Origin: Sialis fuliginosa
Lineage: Eukaryota > Arthropoda > Insecta > Megaloptera > Sialidae
Length of the DNA stretch: 64,000 nucleotides
NCBI GenBank assembly: GCA_961205875.1
Contig: OY540817.1
Span: 14,047,001-14,111,000 of the forward strand
Direction of reading: 5' to 3'
Shown here: in pieces, positions 1 through 12,596 of the stretch
Position numbering within the stretch: the first letter of the stretch is position 1
Layout: each line of letters begins with the position of its first letter
Translations under genes and position numbers: made by a program
The notes under the pieces: model-generated
Seen by the model: the letters and a program-made list of their open reading frames with translations, nothing else
What the model was told of the DNA's origin: nothing
Database searches by the model: none

Positions 1-2079
1 TAAACCTCCAAAATTTCATTTGACTACTTTTTTACTATTCTAAAAAAATTCTTTAAAAAAGTCTCATTTTCAGAAGTCACGATTAGATGTAACTCCTAAG
101 TCGATGATAAATTAAATATATACAAGTTAATCCCGCTTAAAGAAGGGATTAGGTTTCTAAAAATAAACTTTAAAATTGTATATATGAATATATTATACAA
201 TTTAAAAGTTATATAGGACAATATGTAGGTATAGTTTTATACTATAAAATAATAACAAATTAATTCTCTAAACGTCAAAAAATGTATTATTATTGTAAAA
301 ACCAAAATCATAGTGTCAATTTTTAGTCTTTTAAACTCACAGAGAGTAAAAATAAAATTCTCTTGTTTGAAAATGTTTAATTTACGACCATATTTGATAA
401 TTGAAGTAAGTTAAGCCGATACCTCTCCCCCCAACATATTATGTATAACAAGTACGCAATAATTATTAAACAATCTGATGTTGATTCCCGAAACTTGAAT
501 AAAAAATTCTACATAATATTAAGAAATATTTTTATACTATAAAAAACACATCAGGTACGATTTTGTATTTGTCTAACGTAAAAAACAAACATTCTAAACA
601 AATATTGTTAAGATATCAGCTATTGCTTACAATTTATATATACGTTTAAGTTAGTAGGTATGATTTCTGATAAGTTTAAAAATCAAGTGTGCTAAGTACT
701 TACAACTTTTTATCACTTAAACAAACAAAAATAGTACCTTAAACTCGTGAACATAAAGTATGTATAATATAATTATTCGCAAATAAAATATTTAATATTA
801 GACCAATCAGATTACATCGATTTTTGGCCAGAAATTAAAAAATGTAGAATAGATGAAACTCACCAAAATCAATAGTTTGGTTGGTCTTTTGCTACAGAAA
901 TAATTTTATCCGTTCGGAGGGGGGGGGGGTGATACTAATATAGTATTATTAGTATAAAAGCAACAATATTTTTCCATAAAAGAAATGTAATCGATCTTAG
1001 AATTTCTTTTTCTTCCAAATAAATGGCTTGAAAATTTTCCGATCCCCTGATATACATATTACGTTTTGGACAATATATTTTTACAAACTCCACTAAAATG
1101 GTACACCAAATATTTTAAGAACAAATATTTACAAGATAACATTAGCCACAGAATTATTTTCATCACATGTCCTTGCAAACAATATATAAAAAATATACAT
1201 AAAAGAACTTAAAATTGCAAATTTCCTCTCTAAGAAACATAAATATAGAGAAAAAACAACCAACTAACAAAGTATGATGCATAGTCTTTTTTAATAGTTA
1301 ATTATTCTTGTCAGATGCATATAATAATATGTCAATGCATAGAAAACTGTATTGTAAAATATACATTCATATATGATACTTACATTATATGTATATGTGT
1401 ACAATGTACATATGTATGTACATAGGAGTCCGTACGTGTATGTGTGTATGACCTAATTCTTGACTAACACACTAACAGCATCACTAATTATTATTATCAA
1501 CGTAAGAAAATGATAAAAACTCTATATGGTTTTTATTTTTATGTTAATTCAAATCGAATCGGTCACATGAATTTACGTTTACAGGATATCTATGGATTTG
1601 TGAGATGCTTAAAATCCAAACCAATTTACTCTAATAAAATATGTAAAAGAGCCCCCAAAAATAATATTATTTAAGAAAATTTGTAATTTATTAATTGACT
1701 AAGGGTGTATTCCAAAATTTAACATTATTATTTATATAAAACTTAAAATAACAACAAAAATAATTACAAATACATAAATTTCAGAAGCAAAAAAAAAAAA
1801 AATGCAGTAACATATTATTAAATAAATTCTTTTTTCACAATTGGGAGGCCTCACTTCCCGCCGCTGTGTCGCTGCTTCATTAGGCTCAGCATTTTTCAAA
1901 TTTTGAGAAAAAAATTATTGATATCTAATAAGTTATAGTTGTGTACAAATAAATATATCAACTCATTTTGAGCTGCCTGGGTCCCATGGGCCCTGAAGCA
2001 TCACTTTACCGCGCTTAATACTAATTATGTCGCGCTGTTTAATGTTAAATACAGTAAAATGTAGATTTTGATATAAATA

Positions 2080-2284
2080 GTAGCGTACCGGAGCAAAGGA
2101 GGCGCTCGCCACGGGCGGCATTTTGATAGGGGAGGCTAAATTATGGATTGGGGGCAGTAAATTTGAGGTAGCAATGAAAAAAATTTAAAAAAGGCCATCG
2201 AAATTAGAAGAAGGTGTAAAAATGTCATATTTAGCATATAGTGTAAGGGAGAGGGGTGGAATAAACCTACGGTACGTCACTGGA
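2080..2284. mobile_element. Decayed hAT-like inverted-repeat element
   Basis: The left side reads TAGCGTACCGGAGCAAAG. The right side, read in reverse complement, starts CAGTGACGTACCGTAGG. The shared GTACCG core and the CAGTGRCG-type terminus resemble small nonautonomous hAT elements found elsewhere in the window. The interior has the run of G and GGGAGG motifs typical of these copies. I cannot see a clean target duplication, so the boundaries are approximate. Confidence 0.35.
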
Positions 2285-3956
2285 TATAAAGTTATTGATA
2301 AATAAATTAAATATTAGAAATTCAACTGAAGTCAGGCACATTCACTTCAGAACAACATTTATTTAAGAAATGCGCTGATTTTGTGTTATTCGTTTCTGAA
2401 GTAGTTATCGTAAAGCAATTTGAGCAGGTTGCTCCGAGCGTACTATCACAGACGGCACAAAATAATTAACATCCAGGTGGAAATTGGATTACCCCTTTTT
2501 AAATAAGTAATATAATTTATGTTCGAATATTAGTAATGCAATCAAATTGTTTCAAATACATCTAATTTACTTCTTTATTACCAGAAACTGAAAATATTTA
2601 GAAGAGTTGATTAATTTAGTTTTGAATGATCATAAAACATTTAGTTAAAAATATTTATCGTTTTGCTATCTGGATCGGAACATCTAATTGGTTTTTTCGT
2701 AAATAAATAAACTGGTTGAACGTCTAATGCATGTTTTATTTATTAACATTTGTTGGAGGATGAATGCATGTACGAATATTTCTTGTTTACAATTGACTCA
2801 AACAATTATCACTACGTTTATAGAGGCCTGTGACGTCAGGCAGTTGAAATCTTCTCAATCAGTGACAATCAAAATGAATACATCGATCTACGATACATAA
2901 ATATAGGAAATTGAAATATAACTAAAAACACATTCGCAATGAGTCTTACAATTAGATTGATGTCATATAATACAGGTTTAGTAACAAGGGTGGACTAGGA
3001 GTAGGAGTAGTGCTTAGTATAGCGGGCACCGCTAAAAAACTGACGAAAGTAACGTACATGTTCTACTTGTCTTGTTCCATAAATATTCTAGAAGCGAGGT
3101 AAGCAGAACATGTCTCAATGTTAGTAATCTTATATGAATATTCTTCTAAATGTCGAATTGTAAGTACCTATTGTAAAAATAATGTCCCTGACATTTTTTC
3201 CATTGTCGTTATTAATTTATCAATTAATAACCCCTAAAAAAATGTTAAAAAATCACCTAAAATGTTTTAAAATTAAAATTGATAAATTAACAAATAGGTA
3301 ATAATAAATAAGTTGAATAATTCATATCTCAGCTTGGCGCGATCCTACAGACTCAAACTTTTATTTTTAAATATAGCTTGCATCATTAACTTTAAGACTA
3401 TCAAATGCCCTAAGACCGTCGAGACCTCCTACCCCTATTATGAACAAATTAAAATTGATAAGTCAATTTGTTAGTTGGCAGCTATGAAATAATCGATTTT
3501 TTTACAAATTAACATTGTTTATATTTAGCTATATTTTTTGCTTAATCGGGTTTAACTGATCGACAAAAAATTTAAAGATAAAAAAAAGTTTACTCAAAAA
3601 TTACAGCCTGTACACTGATTTGAACCAAAAAAGTGACTTATGCTCCATTGTGCGCCGCCACACCTGGCCTGGCGCCCCAAGCGGTCGCCCTAGTTCACCC
3701 CCCCCCCCTAAAGCCGGTACTGATTAAATGTAAAACCAAAGACATAAAATATACAATATTAGCGATGAGGTTACATATACCCCACTTCACCTTATGTCAA
3801 AAATTTACATTTTCTTTGTAACTCTGGTTAGTACGAACTCTATGCATATCTACTTTAAAATGTGGTATATATTTTAATTGATTCATAAGTACTATGTATG
3901 TTTAAGTCCACTGGTTTAGGTGTTCGCGTTAATTAGCAAATGTCATCGATGTTAGT

Positions 3957-3990
3957 ATTTACACACACATATACACACACACACACACGA
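3957..3990. repeat. (CA)n microsatellite
   Basis: An imperfect CA dinucleotide repeat, interrupted by one TA, is visible directly. It lies in noncoding sequence. Confidence 0.85.
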
Positions 3991-4521
3991 TACAGCACAT
4001 GGATACCCATGAGTAAGATAAAAATAAAATGATTGAAAGTAAGCATCTATACAATGGACTATATTCGTATTGGAGTCTTTTGGAGCACAGCAGGTCTTCA
4101 AAAATTCGAAACTATGGTGTATTCATACACAAAATAATTTCTTTTAATATGAATGTATAAAATATTATTTGTATAAAAGATATTTATATAATATAGGATG
4201 CGGCAACATTTCTTTTAATTTTTGTTTTTGTTTGGTTGACTCTCTGGAAAATGAATGAATTTTCAATCTCCATATTTACCAATGGTTTTCTTTCACATTG
4301 AAAATTGAGTTTTACCATAATTACAGATCTTTAAACAATGCCATTTTTTAGATCCTTTATTTTATAGATAAGTGTACCACAACAGTCGCTACACCGTCGA
4401 TCGCGAGCGACTGGTAGCTTGCGGGCGCATTTTCAGTAACTCGTGTAAATAATATTTTTATTCAAAATCTTAACTTCTAACTTTTTTCTTGATACAGTCA
4501 ATTTGTGAAGTATATTACGTA

Positions 4522-5178
4522 TGTACTATGGGTTTCAGAAGTCGTCTGCCACCGAAAAAGTCAGAATCGTTTACAATATATTCCACAATATTAAGGTTAT
4601 CTTTTTCTAAGGCGGAGCTTATATAGTTACATCATTTTAAATAAAAACACAAATATACATCTACTTAATTAATTAATTTTATATCAAGTTTAACATATTT
4701 AAAATACTAAAATTTGGAATATCAAATATTTATTACCACAAAATTTACTTATATATTTTTTAATAGATTACATAATAATTTAACTAACTACTGATCCGTC
4801 CTTTCAACTATCTCATATCTGATCTATCGTTTTTTTCATTTTTATATTTTATTCATATTCGACCTTAACCATACTCTTGAACGTTAAATAAAATTTAACA
4901 TACTAATAGGTACTATGGGCTTCACAAATCGTCTGCCACCGTAAAGGTTAGAATCGCTTACAACAGATTCGACAATATTAAGACATCATCGGTTATCTTT
5001 TCTAGGGCGGAGCGTATATAGTAACACCATTTTAAATAAAAACACAAATATACGTCTACTTAATTAATTAATTTTATATCAAGTTTAACATATTTAAAAT
5101 ACTAAAATTTGGAATATCAAATATTTATTACCACAAAATTTACTTATATATTTTTTAATAGATTACATAATAATTTAA
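4522..5178 (+). repeat. Tandem duplication, two ~265-bp copies spaced ~390 bp
   Basis: Copy 1 (about 4522-4784) and copy 2 (about 4910-5178) both run from GTACTATGGG through CGTCTGCCACCG to a shared AT-rich tail ending GATTACATAATAATTTA. The last ~140 bp of each copy are nearly identical. The first ~120 bp carry many substitutions and small indels. The sequence before each copy also looks distantly similar, so the duplicated unit is about 390 bp. No coding potential is seen. Confidence 0.85.
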
Positions 5179-8100
5179 TCCCACAAATATATTAGTACTA
5201 TAAACGAAGAGTACTTCTTTATCTAGCAAATGAGTTTCAAAATGTCGTCTTTGGTACATGGAGAAATGGTTTAAATATTACAATAATCAAATGGGAGGAA
5301 CCTACTAATTTTATGATAAGCGAATTTGAATGAAAACTGGATGACCACTTCTGCATTTCACTGTACATGTGCAGCTCACTAGATAAATAAAATGTGAAAA
5401 GTAGCTCCCACGCTTATTGAGTTTGAAGACCACTGGTGTATCAATTTCACAGCAGTTGTTATGAAGCTATGAAATTTATATTTTGTTGTAAATTAAGATA
5501 GATACGTGATACTTTGATAGTAATTATAAATATATTATTTCTATTTTTATGTATTAATAACCATGGTATTTAGAATAAATATGTAAACATATATACGCAC
5601 GCTTTTTTTGCTAGAATAGCAAAAAACAATATTTTTATGATTTACGTACGAGAACTTATCAATGATATGAAATAAATTTATGTGAATATAGGAAGATAAA
5701 TAATTTTATATGAAATATTTATGTATTAAATATATAATTTAAAATTTAAATAATATCGATATGGAAAACCATACATGACTAGACTACGATAGTTCATATG
5801 TTCATAACCATATTTGAATTGAAATAATTTTTGATATTAAAAATTTTATACAGTACATAGACGATATTGACAGGTTTAAAATATGAACAAAATTACGCAT
5901 ATTGCCAAAATTGTTATCCGATTGGCACCAAAATCACAAAGTAGTAGGTATTCTAAGTAGGTATTCTAATAATTGTTCAGAAGCCAAAATAAACTAACAC
6001 CACACATTAACTAGTCAAGAATAAGTTTAGACAAAAAATTATAACAAAATCAAAAACATTTTTGCCATCACAATTCTGAAGACCTTTATTACTCTTCAAG
6101 AAATTCCGGTGAGTATAATTAGCTGAAAAGCAAAAAAATCAGATACAAAAATTTTAATTTATTAATATACTGGGTCCCCTTTAATTGTTAGCTTCCCCTC
6201 CCCCCTTTAACTCGGGGATGTAGACAGTACCTACTATGCAGCGCACCATGAGCATTATTTCTTAATTACATTAATATTTTCCATATTTATTCAGTTATAT
6301 GTTTAATTTTCTGTTTTAAAAATATAAACAAAGATCATTCATGTCGAGTTTTGGAGCTTTTTAGGGCAGTGAAACACGCTATAGGCTACAGGTCGCTGAA
6401 TATAATAAATCAACATTCTTTTGAATTCACTTCATCTATTATCAGAATAGAACCCTATTGAAACTCAGCCAACTTGAATAACTAGAAATAGATTTTTTTA
6501 AATCCATCGATTCTGAAAACTTAATTACAAATTAATGATATATGGGAACATAATTCTTAAAATTTCCGCTGAGTGCAGCATCAATAGACATTTTCATTCT
6601 AGTTTATTACAATAATATAAAACTTTTTTGCTATTAACAGTGAATTATATAAATGTTCATTTTGACTTTACATGGACTTACATGGAATTTGGTAAATTTT
6701 CATTTTTAAAACATAAAAATTAGAGTTGCAACGAATATTCAACAAGTTCGGTATTCGATCTATTCGACAACATTTTTATATTTCGACGAATACCGAATTC
6801 TACAATATTATTTGGTATTTGACGTATAATCACTATTCTATCGTTGCAACTCTAATAAAAATACAATAATGTATTCTGTAACCGATTTTAACCAAATTTT
6901 GTTTACTTGCTCTATAGATATTATAATATATAGTACGATAATTTGCAAATATTACAAGTCATATATTTTAATTTTTAGTACCGTATTTAGTTGTAAAAAA
7001 GTTGACAACCCTTTTTTTAAATAAAGAGGATCATGTTATTTTATTTTTATATTCGAAAAAGTTGATTTCAATATTAAAATTTTATACTCAATGGTATTTA
7101 CCAACATTGCTATACCATGTTGTTAGTAATCGACCTCTAGAGACTGTGTTAAAGTTATAATACACACAAAATACACATCAATTGGACCTGTGCCAGATAT
7201 TTCACAATTTCACCGGTCTCTTTGACAATCATAAAAACATAATTAATTCGGTAATGTATTATTAAATCTGGCGACTGGGTGCTTTTTATTTAAAATTTTA
7301 GACCATTCATTAATAGCTCACTGATTAAAGAATCTGGTAAGCGTTCAACACTGACAAATTTTAATTGTTAAGGTGACTCACAAGTCATTTTAAGTTCCCA
7401 ACTTCTACATATGATAATAAAATAAGTATTTGGTAAACCTAGATTTTTTAAATTTTAAAATTTAAGATCTTACAATTATATACGAACTGGTGCAGAATTT
7501 GTAATTTGTGATTAAGAAAATTGAACATTAATAAATTAATTAATAAAAAAATTGATTAAGTATCATATTTTGAAAAAATCTAAAATATGCATTTATTTAA
7601 TGTAGTAATATATTATGCTTTTTTAAATTATTAAGGTTAGTCACACATAATTTTTTTAAGAATCTTTAAAATTATAATGCTTATCAAATCAAATCATAAC
7701 AATTAATAAGTGCATTCATAGCGACATCTACAGCATATGATTATAAAAAGATATTCAAGATACACACCTTATTTTTGAATTGGTTTGGGTTCAAGGCAAA
7801 CATTTTATATAAATTCATGTATTTTTGTAAATTCTTTTAAGAGTTTTTTAAAGTTTCTTTTTAATTAAAGTTTGGTTTCTCATAAAAATTAATATATTTA
7901 AGAGAATATATAACACCTTCTTCTTATTTTAAAGAAGTTATGTATTGAAGATCTTGAGAAGTGCGGAAAATTATCAGAAATGAAATTGATTAAACCCTAC
8001 ACTTGCGCCCTTGGAAGATTTGTAAGGATATTAAATACCTATAAAAATTATGTAGGTACCAATAAAAAATTACTTTGAGATTTTTTAAGTTTTTAATACG

Positions 8101-9840
8101 TATTTATATATATACTCCCCATCTGAAAAATATGTTGGCTCCCCTGACAATCTACTGTATACAACAGTGTTTTATTACTTATTACTTCATCCGTGTAAAC
8201 TGATGAACAATACTGTAATTTTCACAGTGTAGGTAATTTCCATGTACACAATTAATAAATTCTGAGTAATATCCGAGATAGCCGTGAAAATATGCATAAA
8301 TAAATGATCCAGAACTATTTACACACATCAATAACGTACTATTAAGTATAGATATTGTTATCGACGATTTTTTTTAAATTTAATATTCTTGTTTTGGGTA
8401 TCTATTAATATACAACTGACAGTATAGTATTAAGAGATTTTTTTTTGTAACATTATACATTTTTTTATATATTCGGTGCATGGGCGCCGATATTATTTTG
8501 AAGAAAGGGTAATGATGATTGTTTATATTTAAATATTTTTCTTTAATTCATTTTTTGTCGATCTATTTTCTAGCTAACCTAGCCACTAAATAAATAAATA
8601 TCCTCAGTGTTGGACTGGCAAGTAATTGCAAAATATTTTTTCGCCTCGTTTTTAAGAATTTTTTTATAGTATTAGTAGCATATTGGTAAAAATTATAGGC
8701 CCGTATATGTACATGAAAGGCGTCGAAACTCGAATAGTGGTAGATCCAAGGGTAGAAAATTTTTAAAATTGCATAAAATCATTCAATTTTAATAGTAGTA
8801 TTTCATTAGTTTTGAAAAAAATAAGAAATCATAAACGAAATAGTGCATTATTTATATACCAATTAAGGATTCTGGTAGGTACAGTCTGAGTCAAAAATAA
8901 TTTAAATTTAACCGTCAATACACCATTCTGCCATAACAGTCCATGTTAATTTTTAAAAAACTTTCAAACTATGTAATAAAACCTTTTGAAATTTTGTGTG
9001 GGTACTTCAGATTTAACACAACACAGTTATTTATTGAAATAAGTAAATAATACAAGAAGCTTTCCATAATATGAGATTGTTCCTAGTTCCCTGATTCAGT
9101 AGGTATTTATCATCATCTGTGGTATTATGTCTGATCGTTTGCCCCCCGGATATTTTCCCAATTGCTGCAGACGCAGTTCGACTTTGGGTATCATTACCAT
9201 ATTATTATTTGTATAAATATTTGTAATATTTCAATATTTATTATAATCATTTTAAATTATAATCTGACTTCTATATCAAGTAGGTACTTAAATTGAAAAT
9301 GTTGATAAAATATCCGGCACCAAAATATAATTTGTTTACATGGGCGCCTACAGTACCAGGCAAGACAAAAATCTCCCCTTCCCTAAATTTTATGCATGCA
9401 GTTTAAACTTTTACCGTATTTTTTAAGTTTTTTTTGTTCCAGTATACATTGCCCCCTTGTTAAACTTATTATTGTTTACATTTATAATGATTATTTATAA
9501 AAGTAGTTTCCTATATCAAGATAACATCCAGTACCGGCTCAAGTTTTTTATTTTATTTCAATTGCCGAAAAAAGGTTGCATCGCTTTTGAAATATTTTTT
9601 AATATCCCACCCCTCTTTAAAATTTATTATCTCGCGCACGTGGTCACATTAACAGTCACCTTTAAGCTAATGGAATCAAAATAAAATCAACATACAATCA
9701 ACAATTAATATTCAAATAAATAAAACATTTCCACGTGTTTTCTAACGTCAAATAAAAAGTAGCATGCTGATACCCCTCTAGCGGGGGTTAATACGAACTA
9801 CATTACCTCGTGCGTTTGGCGGTTCCAGCAATGTCACATC
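5179..9840. other. Gene-free stretch
   Basis: No exon with good splice sites and a sustained reading frame was found on either strand. The sequence is mostly A/T-rich with short runs of T. One hAT MITE (6721-6854) is the only well-defined element. Small GC patches near 6180-6250 and 9140-9180 are unexplained. Confidence 0.55.
6721..6854. mobile_element. hAT-type MITE with perfect 8-bp target duplication
   Basis: The 134-bp element starts TAGAGTTGCAACGA and ends with its inverse, TCGTTGCAACTCTA. Identical 8-bp flanks, ATAAAAAT, lie at 6713-6720 and 6855-6862. An 8-bp duplication is the hallmark of hAT transposition. A second internal pair (GGTATTCG against CGAATACC) extends the palindrome. 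It has no coding capacity and must have been mobilised in trans. Confidence 0.85.
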
Positions 9841-9849
9841 GGTGTCACA

Positions 9850-10215
9850 GTCACATCAGATATCAACGGCACAACACGCGCACAAGTTGACAGTCACCTC
9901 AGAACTGTTGCATTTCAGATTAGAATAGCAAAGTCACATGTGTACCACACACACTCGCACGCACACACATTGCTTATATAAATACTTACTTATATAAATA
10001 GACGAATCTGTATTATCGCATGCGTCGTCAAGATATGTACGTACTTAGTTCGCTGGCTAAGTTATAGATGGAGGCTCTGTACTTGTGTTAATTGTATTGT
10101 TGCTCGGGTCAGGGTGAATTGGACTCGGATTTATTGGATTTAACTAAATCGGTCCGTGGTAGTTTGAATTCTTGAAACTAGTGCTTGAATTTGAAGGAAT
10201 GGTAATCGGTTTGAT
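9850..10215 (+). promoter_or_regulatory. Possible promoter and first noncoding exon
   Basis: Two TATA-like blocks (TATATAAATA at ~9976 and ~9993) are followed by a stretch of clearly higher GC, about 10010-10200. That stretch ends near a donor-like GGTAATC at about 10200. It differs in composition from the AT-rich surroundings and lacks terminal repeats. It could be the promoter and 5' exon of a gene lying mostly outside the window, but no coding exon is seen to support it. Confidence 0.25.
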
Positions 10216-10259
10216 ATAAGCAGATTTTATAGTATGTTGAAAATTGAAAGAATTGTTAA

Positions 10260-10561
10260 CACTTTCGCAGACAGGGTTTATATTTGCAGTCAATTAATTA
10301 GACTATGATGTCTTGGGACAGGATTGCATTTGCAGTCACCAACGAAAGCAACAGATATGCACATGATTGCAAATGCAAACAAATTTTTTATTTAAAATCA
10401 TGTTGTTGGTGAAGTCTCTTTCTATAAATTGCATAGCCCCTAACTAATATGTACATTTGTACATAGAGGCTATTTAAAATTTAATTTAAAAAAAACATGA
10501 TAACGAAAAAAGGTGTACGTTTCTGTGAGGCATTTCATTAAAAGTACTGTCCGCGAAAGTG
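10260..10561. mobile_element. piggyBac-type MITE flanked by TTAA
   Basis: The 302-bp element begins CACTTTCGCAGACAG and ends in the near inverse CTGTCCGCGAAAGTG. TTAA lies on both sides (10256-10259 and 10562-10565). A TTAA duplication with C-A-C-T-termini is the piggyBac signature. There is no transposase. Internal motifs such as ATTTGCAGTCA are repeated in the first half. Its right TTAA forms part of the target duplication of the next element. Confidence 0.85.
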
Positions 10562-10569
10562 TTAAATAC

Positions 10570-11655
10570 CAGTGGCGAGGCGTGAAATTTTTAAAAGGGA
10601 AGCATATTTTGTCAATCCTTCCCTTCCTATTAACAAAAAAAAAAACTAGTTATGAAACAGCTTTATTTCAAGCTTTTACTTTTTTAAATAAATTCTTATA
10701 TATTTATATAGTAACTAAATGATTCTACGTCTTATTTTCTTGTATTTTAGTCGATATTTGTATGACGAGTTAAAGTTCACTGCAGGAAATTTCACTAAAA
10801 AATTTAGAATTTTTGGTTTCGTTAAAAGTATGTTTATTGTATAGAAAATGACGTGAAAAGTTGAAATTTTCAAACCGCAGGTCTGTATCTCAAACCGTTC
10901 TCGAGATATAGCCTCTCAAAGTTTTAGTTTTTTCAAATTTTAGGAGAAAAAAGGACATAACTTTTGAACGGATGGTCGGAATTGATTTTAGTTGACGGAT
11001 TTGAAATCAGCGTATCAGAATCTATATAATGACATGTATAATACTATAAAATCCGACAAAAAAAATTTGGTCAAAAATCGATATTTTTTTAAGGTATACC
11101 CCTTTGAATTTTTTCGGTTTTTCGCAAATTTTTTTTTTCGAGTTTTAAGGTATTATACATATCATTATATAGATTTTGACACGCTGATTCCAAATCCGTC
11201 AATTAAAATCAATTCCGACTATCCGTTCAAAATTTAGGGTCATTTTTCTTCAAAATTTTGAAAAAACTTAAACTTTGAGAGGCTATATCTCAAGAATGGT
11301 TTGAGATACAGACCTGCGATTTGAAAATTTCAACTTTTCACGTCATTTTCTATACAATAAACACACTTTTAATGAAATCAAAAATTCAAAAAAATTTAGT
11401 GAAATTTCCTACAGTGAACTTCAACTCGTCATACAAATATAGACTAAAATACAAGAAAATAAGTCGTAGAGGTATTATAGTTTTATAATTGAACGTGTAA
11501 ATAATATTAAATGTTATTTTTGACTTTTGGTTAAAGATGAATATTCTAATATAATTTTTAAATTATTTATTAACTGAAAACACAGATTTGTATTAATTTA
11601 CCCATAAAGAAAGGGAAGCATTGCTTCCCCTGCTTCCATGGACGCTTCGCCACTG
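10570..11655. mobile_element. Nonautonomous hAT element (1.09 kb), 8-bp TSD TTAAATAC
   Basis: The termini are CAGTGGCGAGGCGT and, inverted, CAGTGGCGAAGCGT. A perfect 8-bp direct repeat TTAAATAC lies at 10562-10569 and 11656-11663. Short open frames inside are fortuitous and no transposase domain is visible. Most of the interior (about 10725-11473) is itself a long inverted repeat, so the transcript or single strand would fold on itself. The insertion used the TTAA left by the adjoining piggyBac MITE. Confidence 0.9.
10725..11473. repeat. Long imperfect inverted repeat inside the hAT element
   Basis: Arms of about 350 bp (roughly 10725-11070 and 11130-11473) are reverse complements with scattered mismatches. 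For example GAAAATGACGTGAAAAGTTG on the left matches CAACTTTTCACGTCATTTTC on the right. The short spacer is T-rich. It reads as a foldback element captured by, or forming the core of, the hAT copy. Confidence 0.85.
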
Positions 11656-11663
11656 TTAAATAC

Positions 11664-12596
11664 ACACGTAATGATTCAAAACATAATGTACAACGTTCAA
11701 GGTTCAAGATGTGAGAAAGGTGACCGAGACGAGCATTTTTTTAATCATTTTTTTTTTATTCTTTCGTGTTATAAGAAAGTTATCGCCGTTCTTCTGTTCC
11801 TTTTAAATCATCATAGCTCATAGCTCCGTAAATTATGGCAAATTCTGAATAAAAATATATTAAGTACAATTTAAAAAAAAAAATGAAAAGTACAATTTAA
11901 AAACAAATCGGGGGATATAGAGGACCACATACGACAAAAAAAAAAAAATAGAAAAAAAATTATAGGCAACTAAAAAAAAAATTAATAATAAATTGGGGAA
12001 TATTCTTTAAGTGATGACTAAAAGAGTCTCGAAATATATTATGAGTATCCATGGGTATATCCACAACTGATCTACCAACATTTCTTTTCCACCACTCATT
12101 ACATCAATATGCTCTTACCAGATTTCAAACAGATTAAAGTAAACCAATGTATGGCAAGATAACATATTTGCCCTATTGAAGGCATCTCTATTAGCCCTAC
12201 CGACTTTTTCTTCGGCTTTACGCACTGTCAAAATAGTAACTATATAATAATAAAACCGAAGAAAAACCTAGCATAGGTGGCTTCATTAATTAAGGCAACT
12301 CTGTTAGCCAACTTTAAAATAGATTTCAATTCGTATAACGAAATGAAAGAATAATGATTATAATAGTACGCCTGTGTATGATATTTGGTTGGTTGGTCAT
12401 TTAGGAAAGGCGTGGGTGGACTTCGCGTTGCTGCTACCTTCAGGTGATGATTTATGAGCCGTATTCATTTTAAAATGATACGAGCCAAGAGCCACACAAT
12501 ACATCACCGAAGTTAGAAAATGCGATACAATGCTAAGTGGACAAAATAGCTCATTGTCTTAAATCTTCTCCCGTCACTAGGAGGTTCTTCTGCGCT
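11664..12596. other. Gene-free stretch
   Basis: A-rich runs lie at 11870-11980, followed by a mixed-composition stretch. No convincing exon, RNA gene or terminal repeat pair was seen. Confidence 0.5.

Larger units (their letters stand above)
1..4521. other. Gene-free AT-rich stretch with repeat debris
   Basis: I see no exon series or long open frame here. The sequence is AT-rich, with a G run near 918-929 and a (CA)n tract near 3957-3989. GC-richer patches near 1845-2060 and 3630-3715 look like old transposon remnants. The short open frame at 3633-3821 lies in a C-run-containing patch and has no coding character. Confidence 0.6.

Noticed and set aside
3633..3821. 62-codon open frame rich in Pro/Ala
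   Set aside because: The composition comes from a short C-rich patch with a C run. There is no conserved feature and no supporting exon structure.
10992..11237. 81-codon open frame as a gene
   Set aside because: It spans the centre of the long inverted repeat inside the hAT element; the frame is incidental.
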